A DNA stretch of 64,000 nucleotides from assembly GCF_001697185.1 (NCBI RefSeq), contig NZ_CP014224.1, forward strand, positions 496,001 through 560,000, in the 5' to 3' direction. The stretch comes from Wenyingzhuangia fucanilytica. GTDB lineage: Bacteria; Bacteroidota; Bacteroidia; Flavobacteriales; Flavobacteriaceae. This document shows, in pieces, positions 16,453-26,920 of the stretch. A program made the translations under genes and the position numbers. How positions within the stretch are numbered: the stretch's first letter is position 1; every line of letters begins with the position of its first letter. The notes under the pieces were generated by a model. It searched no databases and was not told where the DNA came from. It saw only the letters and a program-made list of their open reading frames with translations.

Positions 16453-19400
16453 TTGGCAACGAAAAATAATACAAGAGTTAACTTTGCTTCAGCCAAACTA
16501 AGTACAGAATATCCGGACTTTTTAGATATTCAGATTAAGTCTTTCCAAGACTTTTTCCAGTTGAAAACTAAGGCTGACGAAAGAAGCGATGAAGGTTTGT
16601 ATAAAACTTTCATGGACAATTTTCCAATTACTGACACACGTAATAACTTTGTGTTAGAATTTTTAGACTATTTTGTAGATCCACCTAGATACTCAATTGA
16701 AGAGTGTATTGAGCGTGGTTTGACTTATAGTTTACCATTAAAGGCAAGATTAAAATTGTACTGTACAGATCCTGAACATGAGGATTTCGAAACTATTGTA
16801 CAAGATGTGTATTTGGGAACTATCCCTTACATGACTAATTCGGGTACCTTTATTATTAACGGAGCTGAGCGAGTAATCGTTTCTCAGTTACACCGTTCAC
16901 CAGGGGTATTCTTTGGACAATCTTTCCATGCAAACGGTACAAAATTATATTCTGCAAGAGTAATTCCTTTTAAAGGATCTTGGATAGAATTTGCTACCGA
17001 TATCAATCAAGTGATGTATGCTTATATTGATAGAAAGAAAAAATTACCTGTTACTACTTTATTCCGTGCAATTGGATTTGAAAGAGATAAGGACATTTTA
17101 GAGATTTTTAACCTTGCAGAAGAAGTTAAAGTTTCTAAGTCTGGATTAAAGAAAGTATTAGGAAGAAAATTAGCTGCTCGTGTATTAAGAACTTGGTTTG
17201 AGGACTTCGTTGATGAAGATACTGGAGAAGTTGTATCTATTGAGCGTAATGAGATCGTTTTTGATCGTGATACGATTTTAGATAAAGAACATATTGATGA
17301 GATTGTTGATACTGGTGTAAAAACAATTTTATTACATAAAGAAGATAATGAAAGTGGAGATTACGCAATTATCCACAACACATTACAAAAGGATCCTACG
17401 AACTCTGAAAAAGAAGCAGTAGAGCATATCTATAGACAATTACGTAATGCTGAGCCGCCAGATGAGGAAACTGCAAGAGGAATTATTGAAAAATTATTCT
17501 TCTCTGAGCAACGTTACAACTTAGGTGAAGTAGGACGTTTTAGAATGAACAAAAAGTTAGGATTAAATGAGTCTTTAGACCAAAAAGTTTTAACTAAGAA
17601 TGATATTATCACTATTATCAAGAACTTAATTGAGTTAGTTAACTCAAAAGCAGAAATTGATGATATTGACCACTTATCTAACAGACGTGTACGTACAGTA
17701 GGAGAACAATTAGCAGCTCAATTTGGAGTTGGATTGTCTCGTATGGCTCGTACTATTAGAGAAAGAATGAACGTTCGTGATAACGAAGTGTTTACACCGA
17801 TTGACTTAATTAACGCGAAGACTTTATCTTCTGTAATTAACTCTTTCTTTGGAACTAACCAGTTATCTCAGTTCATGGACCAAACAAACCCGTTAGCTGA
17901 AATTACTCACAAACGTAGATTGTCTGCATTAGGACCTGGAGGTTTATCTAGAGAGAGAGCAGGATTTGAGGTTCGTGACGTTCACTATACTCACTACGGT
18001 CGTTTATGTCCTATTGAAACTCCTGAAGGTCCAAACATTGGATTGATTTCATCTTTAGCAGTATATGCAAAAGTGAACAATTTAGGGTTTATAGAAACAG
18101 CATACCACAAAGTAGATGAAGGAAAAGTTAATATTGTTGACGCTCCTACCTATTTAAGTGCTGAAGAAGAAGAAGGAATGAAGTTTGCACAATCAAACAT
18201 TGATATTGCAGATGACGGACAAATCAACTTAGAAAAAGTTATTGCTCGTGAAGAGGCTGATTATCCAGTTGTAACTCCACAAGACATTGACTATATGGAT
18301 GTATCTCCAAACCAGATTGCATCTATTTCTGCTTCGTTGATTCCTTTCTTAGAACATGATGATGCGAACCGTGCCTTGATGGGATCTAACATGATGCGTC
18401 AGGCAGTACCTTTATTAAGTCCAGAAGCTCCTATTGTAGGAACTGGATTAGAGCGTAGAGTTGCAAAAGATTCAAGAATCTTAATCAACGCAGAAGGAAC
18501 TGGTGAGGTTATTTATGTAGATGCTAACAAGATTACCATTCGTTATGAAAGAACTGAAGAAGAAGCTTCTGTAAGTTTTGATTCAAACGAAATTAGCTAC
18601 AACTTAATTAAGTTTAGAAAAACCAACCAAGGAACTTCTATCAACTTAAAGCCAATTGTAAAAGTTGGTGATACTGTTGAAGAAGGACAAGTATTGTGTG
18701 AAGGATATGCTACTCAAAAAGGTGAATTAGCCTTAGGACGTAACATGAAAGTAGCCTTTATGCCTTGGCAAGGATATAACTTTGAGGATGCGATTGTGAT
18801 TTCTGAAAAAGTTGTAAGAGAAGATATATTTACTTCTATCCACATTGATGAGTACTCTTTAGATGTAAGAGATACAAAATTAGGAGCAGAAGAATTAACC
18901 AATGATATCCCTAACGTTTCTGAAGAGGCTACAAAAGACTTAGATGAAAACGGAATGATTCGTATTGGTGCTGAAGTGAAGCCTGGTGATATTTTAATTG
19001 GTAAGATTACTCCTAAAGGAGAGTCAGATCCAACACCTGAAGAAAAATTATTACGTGCTATCTTTGGAGACAAAGCTGGTGATGTAAAAGATGCTTCTTT
19101 AAAAGCTTCTCCATCATTAAGAGGAGTTGTTATTGGTAAGAAATTGTTTAAGAAAGCTGTTAAGGATAAATCTAAGAGAGTTAGAGATAAAGAGCAAATA
19201 GAGGCTTTAGAAGCACAATTTACTCATGACTTTGAATCTTTAAAAGATAGTTTAATAGACAAGTTGTTTACTTTAATTTCTGGTAAAACATCTCAAGGTG
19301 TTCAGAATGATTTAGGAGAAGAAGTATTCCCTAAAGGTAAAAAGTATACTTTAAAAATGTTAAACTCTGTTACAGACTTTACACATTTAACTAAAGGAGC

Positions 19401-20265
19401 TTGGACTACAGATGATCACTTAAACAACTTAGTTGCTGAATTAATTCACAATTATAAAATTAAAGTTAGCGATTTACAAGGAGCATTAAGACGTAAGAAA
19501 TTTGCCATTACTATTGGAGATGAATTACCAGCAGGTGTCTTGAAATTAGCTAAAGTTTATATTGCTAAGAAACGTAAGTTAAAAGTAGGAGATAAGATGG
19601 CAGGACGTCACGGTAACAAAGGTATTGTTGCTCGTATTGTACGTCAAGAAGAAATGCCTTTCTTAGAAGATGGAACACCAGTAGATATCGTATTGAATCC
19701 ATTAGGGGTACCATCTCGTATGAACATTGGACAGATTTATGAAACTGTTTTAGGATGGGCAGGTCAAAAATTAGATCAAACGTATGCAACACCAATTTTT
19801 GATGGAGCTAAATTAGATCAAATTAACACCTTAACTGATGAGGCAGGAATTCCAAGATTTGGACATACTTACTTATACGACGGAGGAACAGGAGAACGTT
19901 TTGACCAACCAGCAACTGTAGGTATTATCTACATGATTAAGTTAGGTCACATGATTGATGATAAGATGCACGCGCGTTCTATTGGACCATACTCTTTAAT
20001 TACTCAACAGCCATTAGGAGGTAAAGCTCAATTTGGAGGTCAGCGTTTTGGAGAGATGGAAGTATGGGCATTAGAAGCTTATGGAGCATCTAGTATCTTA
20101 CGTGAAATTTTAACTGTGAAATCTGATGATGTTATTGGTAGAGCGAAAACTTACGAGGCAATCGTAAAAGGAGAACCAATGCCAGAACCAGGTTTACCAG
20201 AATCTTTCAACGTATTAATGCACGAATTGAAAGGTTTAGGATTAGACGTAAGATTAGAAGAATAA
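16453..20265 (+). CDS. rpoB: RNA polymerase subunit beta
   Basis: The beta subunit of RNA polymerase, 1270 residues, full length for the phylum. It shows [15 protein letters not shown], the rifampicin-region segment [33 protein letters not shown] (read in parts) with the usual susceptible-type residues, [22 protein letters not shown] and the C-terminal [24 protein letters not shown]. The start is TTG at 16453, giving [12 protein letters not shown]: no ATG exists nearby in frame, and this N-terminus matches the family. It stands 84 bases before rpoC, separated by a repeat-like spacer. Confidence 0.98.
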   Translation: MATKNNTRVNFASAKLSTEYPDFLDIQIKSFQDFFQLKTKADERSDEGLYKTFMDNFPITDTRNNFVLEFLDYFVDPPRYSIEECIERGLTYSLPLKARLKLYCTDPEHEDFETIVQDVYLGTIPYMTNSGTFIINGAERVIVSQLHRSPGVFFGQSFHANGTKLYSARVIPFKGSWIEFATDINQVMYAYIDRKKKLPVTTLFRAIGFERDKDILEIFNLAEEVKVSKSGLKKVLGRKLAARVLRTWFEDFVDEDTGEVVSIERNEIVFDRDTILDKEHIDEIVDTGVKTILLHKEDNESGDYAIIHNTLQKDPTNSEKEAVEHIYRQLRNAEPPDEETARGIIEKLFFSEQRYNLGEVGRFRMNKKLGLNESLDQKVLTKNDIITIIKNLIELVNSKAEIDDIDHLSNRRVRTVGEQLAAQFGVGLSRMARTIRERMNVRDNEVFTPIDLINAKTLSSVINSFFGTNQLSQFMDQTNPLAEITHKRRLSALGPGGLSRERAGFEVRDVHYTHYGRLCPIETPEGPNIGLISSLAVYAKVNNLGFIETAYHKVDEGKVNIVDAPTYLSAEEEEGMKFAQSNIDIADDGQINLEKVIAREEADYPVVTPQDIDYMDVSPNQIASISASLIPFLEHDDANRALMGSNMMRQAVPLLSPEAPIVGTGLERRVAKDSRILINAEGTGEVIYVDANKITIRYERTEEEASVSFDSNEISYNLIKFRKTNQGTSINLKPIVKVGDTVEEGQVLCEGYATQKGELALGRNMKVAFMPWQGYNFEDAIVISEKVVREDIFTSIHIDEYSLDVRDTKLGAEELTNDIPNVSEEATKDLDENGMIRIGAEVKPGDILIGKITPKGESDPTPEEKLLRAIFGDKAGDVKDASLKASPSLRGVVIGKKLFKKAVKDKSKRVRDKEQIEALEAQFTHDFESLKDSLIDKLFTLISGKTSQGVQNDLGEEVFPKGKKYTLKMLNSVTDFTHLTKGAWTTDDHLNNLVAELIHNYKIKVSDLQGALRRKKFAITIGDELPAGVLKLAKVYIAKKRKLKVGDKMAGRHGNKGIVARIVRQEEMPFLEDGTPVDIVLNPLGVPSRMNIGQIYETVLGWAGQKLDQTYATPIFDGAKLDQINTLTDEAGIPRFGHTYLYDGGTGERFDQPATVGIIYMIKLGHMIDDKMHARSIGPYSLITQQPLGGKAQFGGQRFGEMEVWALEAYGASSILREILTVKSDDVIGRAKTYEAIVKGEPMPEPGLPESFNVLMHELKGLGLDVRLEE

Positions 20266-20270
20266 CTAGA

Positions 20271-20340
20271 GTATTAAGTAAAGAGTACAAAGTAGTGAGT
20301 ATAAAAACTTCATACTTTGTACTTAGTACTAAAGACTAAA
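20271..20340 (+). repeat. AGTA-rich inverted repeat between rpoB and rpoC
   Basis: The spacer is built from variations of AGTA/TACT: GTATTAAGTA, then an 11-bp inverted repeat AGTACAAAGTA (20284-20294) and TACTTTGTACT (20313-20323), then TTAGTACTAAAGACT. Low-complexity spacers of this sort recur between genes in many flavobacterial genomes. Transcribed, it would form a hairpin with an 18-base loop between the two subunit genes. Confidence 0.6.
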
Positions 20341-20349
20341 AAAGAAATC

Positions 20350-23300
20350 ATGGCAAGAAATAACGATAAAAACCCAACACAAAAGAGATTTGAAAAAATT
20401 TCTATTGGTTTGGCATCACCAGAGTCTATTTTAGAGGCTTCTCACGGTGAAGTTTTAAAACCAGAAACAATCAACTACCGTACACACAAACCAGAAAGAG
20501 ATGGTTTGTTTTGTGAGCGTATCTTTGGACCTATAAAAGATTTTGAATGTGCTTGTGGAAAGTACAAGAGAATTCGTTACAAAGGTATTGTATGTGATCG
20601 TTGTGGTGTAGAGGTTACAGAAAAGAAAGTACGTAGAGATAGAGTAGGACACATTAACTTAGTGGTGCCTATTGCTCACATTTGGTACTTTAGATCATTA
20701 CCTAACAAAATGGGATACCTTTTAGGATTACCATCTAAAAAGTTAGATATGATTATTTACTACGAAAGATACGTAGTAATTCAACCAGGTAATGCAACTC
20801 AATTAGATGGAACTCCATTACAAAAAATGGATTTCTTAACTGAAGAGGAGTATTTAGATATTTTAGAAACTGTTCCATTGGAAAATAGATACTTGGATGA
20901 TGATGATCCAAATAAATTTATTGCCAAAATGGGAGCTGAGTGTTTAATAGAGTTATTAGATCGTATTGATTTAGAGACTTTATCTTATGAATTAAGACAC
21001 AAAGCAAACACAGAAACTTCTAAGCAACGTAAGACAGAGGCTTTAAAGCGTTTGAATGTTGTAGAAGCTTTCCGTGAATCTCAAAAAAACAGAGAGAACA
21101 ACCCATCATGGATGATTTTAAAGGCTATTCCGGTGATTCCACCAGAATTACGTCCTTTGGTACCATTAGATGGAGGTCGTTTTGCTACTTCTGATTTAAA
21201 TGATTTATACCGTAGAGTAATTATCCGTAACAACCGTTTAAAGCGTTTGGTAGAAATTCAGGCTCCTGAAGTTATTTTACGTAACGAAAAGCGTATGTTA
21301 CAAGAATCTGTAGATTCATTATTTGATAATACTCGTAAGTCATCAGCAGTAAAAACTGAATCTAACAGACCATTAAAATCTTTATCAGATTCATTAAAAG
21401 GTAAACAAGGTCGTTTCCGTCAAAACTTACTTGGTAAGCGTGTGGATTATTCTGCTCGTTCGGTAATTGTTGTTGGACCAACTTTGAAATTATCTGAGTG
21501 TGGTATCCCTAAAGATATGGCAGCTGAATTATACAAACCATTTATCATCCGTAAGTTGATTGAGCGTGGAGTTGTAAAAACAGTTAAATCTGCTAAGAAA
21601 ATTATAGACAAAAAAGAGCCTGTAGTTTGGGATATTTTAGAAAATGTAATTAAAGGACACCCAGTTTTATTAAACCGTGCCCCTACGTTACACCGTTTAG
21701 GGATCCAAGCATTCCAACCTAAGTTAATTGAAGGAAAAGCAATCCAATTACACCCATTAGTATGTTCGGCATTTAACGCCGATTTTGATGGGGATCAGAT
21801 GGCGGTTCACTTACCATTAGGTCCAGAAGCTATTTTGGAAGCTCAAATGTTATTATTAGGTTCTCACTCTATCTTAAACCCAGCGAACGGTGCTCCTATT
21901 ACAGTACCTTCTCAGGATATGGTACTAGGTCTTTACTATATGACCAAGTTACGTGTTACTGATGATAAGCATGTGGTAAAAGGAGAAGGATTAACTTTTT
22001 ACTCTCCTGAAGAAGTTACTATTGCTTTTAACGAAAAAGCAGTTGAACTAAACGCAGGGATTAAAGTTAGAACTCAAGATATTGATGAAAACGGAAATCA
22101 AGTAACAAGAATTATAGAAACTACTGTTGGTAGAGTATTGTTTAACGAACATGTACCAGCAGAAGCAGGATATATCAACGAGGTATTAACTAAGAAATCT
22201 TTACGTGGAATTATCGCAAAAGTTTTAAAAGCGACAGATATTCCTACAACAGGAAAGTTCTTAGATAATATTAAAGACATGGGATTCAAATTTGCCTTTA
22301 GAGGTGGATTATCATTCTCATTAGGAGATATTATTATTCCTGCAGAAAAGAAGCAAATGATTGCTGATGCCAATGTTGAAGTGGATGTAATTATCCAAAA
22401 CTATAACATGGGTATGTTAACGAATAAAGAACGTTATAACCAGGTGATTGATATTTGGGGATCTACAAACAACCAATTGACAGAATTGTCTATGAAGCGT
22501 TTGAGAGAAGATCAACAAGGATTTAACTCAGTGTTTATGATGCTTGATTCTGGAGCCCGTGGTTCTAAGGAGCAAATTCGTCAGTTAACAGGTATGCGTG
22601 GATTGATGGCGAAGCCTAAAAAATCTACTTCATCAGGAGGAGAAATTATTGAAAACCCAATTTTATCTAACTTTAAGGAAGGTTTATCAATTTTAGAGTA
22701 CTTTATTTCTACGCACGGTGCACGTAAAGGTCTTGCCGATACAGCCTTAAAAACAGCCGATGCAGGATATTTAACACGTCGTTTAGTAGATGTTGCACAA
22801 GATGTAATTATCAACGAATTTGACTGTGGTACTTTAAGAGGATTAGAAGTTTCTGCATTAAAGAAAAATGATGAGATTGTTGAAGCATTAAACGAACGTA
22901 TTGTAGGTCGTGTTGCTTTACACGATGTTAAGGATCCAGTAAATCACGAAGTGTTGGTAACAGCAGGATCGGAAATTACTGAAGAATTAGCTGCTATTAT
23001 AGAAGAGTCAGGATTAGATTCAGTTGAAGTGCGTTCTGCATTAACATGTGAGTCTAAGAGAGGTATCTGTTCTAAGTGTTACGGACAATCAATGTCTACA
23101 CGTGATATGGTTCAAATAGGAGAGTCTGTAGGAGTTATTGCTGCACAGTCTATTGGAGAACCTGGTACACAGTTAACATTACGTACGTTCCACGTTGGAG
23201 GGGTTGCCGGAAACATTTCTGAAGACAATAAATTAACTGCTAAATTTAGTGGTAAATTAGTGATTGATGATTTAGTAACTGTACCTGGTAAGAATCCACA

Positions 23301-24633
23301 AGGAGAACCAGTTGAGATTGTAATTTCTCGTACTGCAGAAGCTAAGATTTTAGATGATAAGATAGGTACTGTATTAAGTAATACTGTAATTCCTTATGGT
23401 TCTTACATCTTTGTAAATGGTCAAGAAACTATTAATAAAGGAGATGCTATCTGTCAATGGGATCCATTTAACGGAGTTATCGTGTCTGAGTTTGGAGGTA
23501 AAATTGCCTTTGAAGATTTAGAGCAAGGTGTTAACTATTCTGTAGAAATTGATGAACAAACAGGTTTCCAAGAAAAAGTAATTATTGAATCTAAAGACAA
23601 GAAGAAAATTCCTGCTTTATTAATTCAAGATCTTGATGGAAACACTTTAAGATCATACTCTTTACCTTTAGGAGCTCACTTAATGGTAAGCAATGGTGAA
23701 GAAATTGAAACAGGTAAAACGTTAGTTAAGATTCCTCGTAAATCAGGTAAAGCTGGGGATATTACAGGAGGTTTACCTCGTGTAACAGAGTTATTTGAAG
23801 CACGTAACCCATCTAACCCAGCAGTAGTTGCTGAAACTGATGGTGTGGTATCTTTTGGTAAAATTAAGCGTGGTAACCGTGAGATTATTGTTGAGTCTAA
23901 GTTTGGAGATATTAAGAAATACTTAATTAAGTTATCTAACCAAATCTTAGTACAAGAGAATGATTACGTAAAAGCGGGTATGCCTTTATCTGATGGTTCT
24001 GTTACTCCAGAAGATATCTTGAGAATTCAAGGTCCTTCTAAAGTACAAGAGTACATTGTAAACGAAATTCAAGAAGTATATCGTTTACAAGGGGTAAGAA
24101 TTAACGATAAGCATTACGAGGTTGTAGTTCGTCAAATGATGCGTAAAGTTAGAATTATTGATTCTGGAGATACTCTATTCTTAGAGAACTCTTTAGTACA
24201 TAAGAATGACTTTATTGAGAAGAATGATGAGATCTACGGTATGAAAGTAGTAGAAGATGCTGGTGCATCTGATGTATTAAAACCAGGTCAAATTATTACT
24301 GCTCGTCAATTAAGAGATGAAAACTCAAGATTGAAGCGTGAGGATAAAGCTGAAGTAGTTGCAAGAGATGCTAGACCGGCAACGGCAGAGCAAATTTTAC
24401 AAGGAATTACTAGAGCTTCTTTACAAACTAAGTCGTTTATCTCTGCAGCATCGTTCCAGGAAACAACTAAGGTGTTAAATGAAGCAGCTGTAAGCGGTAA
24501 AGTAGATTACTTAGAAGGATTAAAAGAAAACGTTATTGTTGGTAAAAAGATTCCTGCTGGTACAGGAATGAGAGCTTACAACAATGTTATTGTAGGTCCT
24601 AAAGAGGAAATAGAAGAAAGTTTTGAGGCATAG
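20350..24633 (+). CDS. rpoC: RNA polymerase subunit beta'
   Basis: The catalytic beta' subunit, 1427 residues. Landmarks in order are the N-terminal zinc site ([22 protein letters not shown]), the active-site motif [12 protein letters not shown] with three Asp for Mg2+, the trigger-loop region (from about [11 protein letters not shown] to GLADTAL), a second zinc site with [13 protein letters not shown], and a long C-terminal insert region typical of Bacteroidota. The start is ATG 20350 ([11 protein letters not shown]); an in-frame TTG at 20317 lies in the repeat-like spacer and adds residues not seen in the family. Confidence 0.98.
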   Translation: MARNNDKNPTQKRFEKISIGLASPESILEASHGEVLKPETINYRTHKPERDGLFCERIFGPIKDFECACGKYKRIRYKGIVCDRCGVEVTEKKVRRDRVGHINLVVPIAHIWYFRSLPNKMGYLLGLPSKKLDMIIYYERYVVIQPGNATQLDGTPLQKMDFLTEEEYLDILETVPLENRYLDDDDPNKFIAKMGAECLIELLDRIDLETLSYELRHKANTETSKQRKTEALKRLNVVEAFRESQKNRENNPSWMILKAIPVIPPELRPLVPLDGGRFATSDLNDLYRRVIIRNNRLKRLVEIQAPEVILRNEKRMLQESVDSLFDNTRKSSAVKTESNRPLKSLSDSLKGKQGRFRQNLLGKRVDYSARSVIVVGPTLKLSECGIPKDMAAELYKPFIIRKLIERGVVKTVKSAKKIIDKKEPVVWDILENVIKGHPVLLNRAPTLHRLGIQAFQPKLIEGKAIQLHPLVCSAFNADFDGDQMAVHLPLGPEAILEAQMLLLGSHSILNPANGAPITVPSQDMVLGLYYMTKLRVTDDKHVVKGEGLTFYSPEEVTIAFNEKAVELNAGIKVRTQDIDENGNQVTRIIETTVGRVLFNEHVPAEAGYINEVLTKKSLRGIIAKVLKATDIPTTGKFLDNIKDMGFKFAFRGGLSFSLGDIIIPAEKKQMIADANVEVDVIIQNYNMGMLTNKERYNQVIDIWGSTNNQLTELSMKRLREDQQGFNSVFMMLDSGARGSKEQIRQLTGMRGLMAKPKKSTSSGGEIIENPILSNFKEGLSILEYFISTHGARKGLADTALKTADAGYLTRRLVDVAQDVIINEFDCGTLRGLEVSALKKNDEIVEALNERIVGRVALHDVKDPVNHEVLVTAGSEITEELAAIIEESGLDSVEVRSALTCESKRGICSKCYGQSMSTRDMVQIGESVGVIAAQSIGEPGTQLTLRTFHVGGVAGNISEDNKLTAKFSGKLVIDDLVTVPGKNPQGEPVEIVISRTAEAKILDDKIGTVLSNTVIPYGSYIFVNGQETINKGDAICQWDPFNGVIVSEFGGKIAFEDLEQGVNYSVEIDEQTGFQEKVIIESKDKKKIPALLIQDLDGNTLRSYSLPLGAHLMVSNGEEIETGKTLVKIPRKSGKAGDITGGLPRVTELFEARNPSNPAVVAETDGVVSFGKIKRGNREIIVESKFGDIKKYLIKLSNQILVQENDYVKAGMPLSDGSVTPEDILRIQGPSKVQEYIVNEIQEVYRLQGVRINDKHYEVVVRQMMRKVRIIDSGDTLFLENSLVHKNDFIEKNDEIYGMKVVEDAGASDVLKPGQIITARQLRDENSRLKREDKAEVVARDARPATAEQILQGITRASLQTKSFISAASFQETTKVLNEAAVSGKVDYLEGLKENVIVGKKIPAGTGMRAYNNVIVGPKEEIEESFEA

Positions 24634-24658
24634 TCTTTAAAATAAATTCATATAAAAG

Positions 24659-24690
24659 AAAACGGATTCCATTTGGAATCCGTTTTTTTT
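24659..24690 (+). terminator. Terminator of the rpoBC operon
   Basis: AAAACGGATTCC (24659-24670) pairs perfectly with GGAATCCGTTTT (24675-24686), loop ATTT, ending in a run of T. Confidence 0.85.
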
Positions 24691-24737
24691 GCTCTATAAA
24701 TATATTACTTTAGTAGCTACATTAATTAATACGAGAA

Positions 24738-25049
24738 ATGGAAGGATCTAAAGAAAAAGAAGGAAACATCAATATAGAGCTAACACCAGAAGTTGCAGAA
24801 GGAACTTATTCTAATTTGGCAATCATCAATCATTCAAACTCAGAGTTTGTAGTAGATTTTGTAAACATTATGCCAGGTGTACCTAAAGCCAAAGTAAAGT
24901 CTAGAATTGTTTTAACTCCACAGCATGCTAAACGTTTGGCACAGGCTTTAATAGATAATATCAAACGTTTTGAATCTCAAGTTGGAGAAATTAAAGAATT
25001 TGAACAACAAGATTATCCAATAAATTTTGGACCTGTAGGTGAAGCTTAA
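24738..25049 (+). CDS. DUF3467 domain protein
   Basis: A 103-residue soluble protein recognised as DUF3467 by its pattern: INIELTPEVAEGTYSNLAIINHSNSEFVVDFVNIMPG followed by KSRIVLTPQHAKRLAQALIDNIKRFE. The function of the family is unknown. It commonly sits just behind rpoC in flavobacteria, and here it has its own position between two terminators, 104 bases after rpoC, so it is probably a single-gene transcript. Confidence 0.85.
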   Translation: MEGSKEKEGNINIELTPEVAEGTYSNLAIINHSNSEFVVDFVNIMPGVPKAKVKSRIVLTPQHAKRLAQALIDNIKRFESQVGEIKEFEQQDYPINFGPVGEA

Positions 25050-25116
25050 ATTCTAAAAAGAGTAAGTTTTATGTTATTTCTTTTTTTAGGAAGTATAATA
25101 CAAAAGCAAATTTTAC

Positions 25117-25151
25117 AAAGAGGAATGGTTTATTTATCATTCCTCTTTTTT
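25117..25151 (+). terminator. Terminator after the DUF3467 gene
   Basis: AAAGAGGAATG (25117-25127) pairs with CATTCCTCTTT (25138-25148), 10-base loop, then T run. Confidence 0.75.
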
Positions 25152-25255
25152 GTGATTTGTTAATCCTACAAGGATAAACTCTATCAATAAGAAATAAGCA
25201 TTCATAATTTATATAAAATGAACCTTAATTTATATTATAGACTTATAATGGTGGT

Positions 25256-25263
25256 TAAATTTG
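25256..25263 (+). promoter_or_regulatory. Putative -7 element of the beta-helix gene
   Basis: TAAATTTG matches TAnnTTTG and lies 11 bases before the ATG, so the transcript would be nearly leaderless. No clear -33 TTG was seen. Confidence 0.4.
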
Positions 25264-25274
25264 AAGTATAAAAT

Positions 25275-26696
25275 ATGATGAATATGAAATATACCAAATT
25301 ATGCCTTTCAGTATTTTCTTTAGCTATTTTGTTTAGTTCTGCCACTGTGGTTGCTAATCAAAAAGAGAATACGTCAATACAAATTGTTCAAAAAGAATTT
25401 ATCTCGGTAAATACGCTTACTGATTTTAAAAAATACATAGACAAAGATGATGTTTACGTAAAGCTAGCTCCAGGAAATTATCAGATTGATGAAGCCGATA
25501 ATATTAGATTTATAAAAGTTACAGGAAGCAATTCTCATTACGATTTAACAGGCGCTAGGTTTATGGTAGATACCAAACTTTTTTACAGCAAGGAATTAAG
25601 CAAAAGCGATGACGGAAACAGCATGTATTGTGCTATTGAAATTTCTGGAAAGAATACAGTTTTTGAAGGTTTGTATATAGAAACTTATGGAGACCATTCT
25701 GGGAGACAAAGTAAAAACAAAATGATTAACATCGCAGGAGAAAATATTATTCTTAAAAATGTAGAGGTTCGTACTGCGGGGTCTAATCCTTGGGGATATG
25801 GTTATTTGTACGGATTAGGTGGTGGAGATATAAGAAAGATGAATGGTATTCGTGTAGGATATCCAGCTAAGAATGTAACGCTTATTGGATGTAAAGTACA
25901 TATGCGTGCGATGGGACATGCTATCTTTTTACAAGGATCAGAAAATACATTGATACAAGATTGCCATGTAGATGGTTTGTTACGTACCACAGATGCTATT
26001 TTAGCAGAAACTTCAGGTTATGGTTTTGATAGAGATTTTTACGCTAAAAAACCTAGGCATGCTCATAAAAAAGGATATGTAGAAGGAACTGTTATTGGAT
26101 TGGATGGTAAAATTTTACCAGGAGAAATTGTGTCGTTAAGCGAAGATGGGATTAGATTGTATCCTGAATACAACGGACATCCAACAATAAACACTACAAT
26201 AAAATCTTGTACTGTTTTTCAAATGAGAAGAGGGATTTGTGTAGGTTTAAATAGTTCTGGAGATAAAGTAATTGATTGTGAAGTAAGAGATTGTGTAACT
26301 ACAGGTTATAATGTAGGAAATGAAGATGTTGTTATTAATAGTAGTGCTAATGCTAAGTATGGAGAAGCCTTTGGAGTACCTTATACCAATGCTAAAAATG
26401 CTTCTGTAGATATTACTATTTTAGATAGCCGCAATGGAATGGCTAATGATATGTTAGCAAAGATTAATGGTACAGGTCACAACATTATCATCAAAACAAA
26501 TAATGATGATTTTATTCCAGAAAGTATGGCTATTAAGTTTTCTGTTTGGGAAGGTTATGGAAATTACAATCCTAAAGCAACGATGCATGCTACGGATATT
26601 AAATTAGTGAACAATACCAATACTAAAGTTTTGCTTTATCCTAAAACTAAAGGTCTAGATATAGAGAGTAGAGGTAAAGTAACCAAGGTTAAATAA
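25275..26696 (+). CDS. Secreted right-handed parallel beta-helix protein
   Basis: A 473-residue exported protein. The signal peptide covers about residues 1-27 (basic start, hydrophobic core, cut near VVANQ). The mature part has repeated turns of the pectate-lyase/beta-helix type: GENIILKNVEVRTAG, PAKNVTLIGCKVHMRAMGHAIFLQGSENTLIQDC (in parts), TTIKSCTVFQMRRGICVG and DKVIDCEVRDCV. Such folds belong to polysaccharide lyases, epimerases and glycosidases; no catalytic set could be assigned, so activity on a polysaccharide is inference. There is no Por-type C-terminal tail, so it is probably periplasmic or surface-anchored in another way. No SusC/SusD or other sugar-utilisation gene is adjacent. 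Confidence 0.8.
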   Translation: MMNMKYTKLCLSVFSLAILFSSATVVANQKENTSIQIVQKEFISVNTLTDFKKYIDKDDVYVKLAPGNYQIDEADNIRFIKVTGSNSHYDLTGARFMVDTKLFYSKELSKSDDGNSMYCAIEISGKNTVFEGLYIETYGDHSGRQSKNKMINIAGENIILKNVEVRTAGSNPWGYGYLYGLGGGDIRKMNGIRVGYPAKNVTLIGCKVHMRAMGHAIFLQGSENTLIQDCHVDGLLRTTDAILAETSGYGFDRDFYAKKPRHAHKKGYVEGTVIGLDGKILPGEIVSLSEDGIRLYPEYNGHPTINTTIKSCTVFQMRRGICVGLNSSGDKVIDCEVRDCVTTGYNVGNEDVVINSSANAKYGEAFGVPYTNAKNASVDITILDSRNGMANDMLAKINGTGHNIIIKTNNDDFIPESMAIKFSVWEGYGNYNPKATMHATDIKLVNNTNTKVLLYPKTKGLDIESRGKVTKVK

Positions 26697-26717
26697 CCTA
26701 CAAAATATACAGTATAA

Positions 26718-26752
26718 AAAAGCCAATAGATTTAATATCTATTGGCTTTTTT
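26718..26752 (+). terminator. Terminator of the beta-helix gene
   Basis: AAAAGCCAATAGAT (26718-26731) pairs with ATCTATTGGCTTTT (26737-26750), 5-base loop, T-rich end. Confidence 0.85.
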
Positions 26753-26873
26753 ATTATCTTTCTCGATATGATTTTGTGAAGTAAGACAGTCAAAAAGAGA
26801 ATTAAAATAATAAAGATTGCCTTTGATAATTCTTTAAGGTTTCTCAGATCAGATCTTTTTACTAACAAGCATA

Positions 26874-26906
26874 AAAAAAGTCGAGGAATTTTCCTCGACT
26901 TTTTTT
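26874..26906 (-). terminator. Terminator of yidC (works on both strands)
   Basis: A 15-bp stem (26874-26888 with 26891-26905, loop TT) has A6 on one side and T on the other, so it can serve both strands. It lies 15 bases past the yidC stop. Confidence 0.85.
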
Positions 26907-26920
26907 AGTTGCTGTAAATG

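Noticed and set aside
20317-20349. Upstream TTG start for rpoC
   Set aside because: It lies in the repeat-like spacer and would add [11 protein letters not shown], which is not part of the RpoC family; the ATG at 20350 fits.
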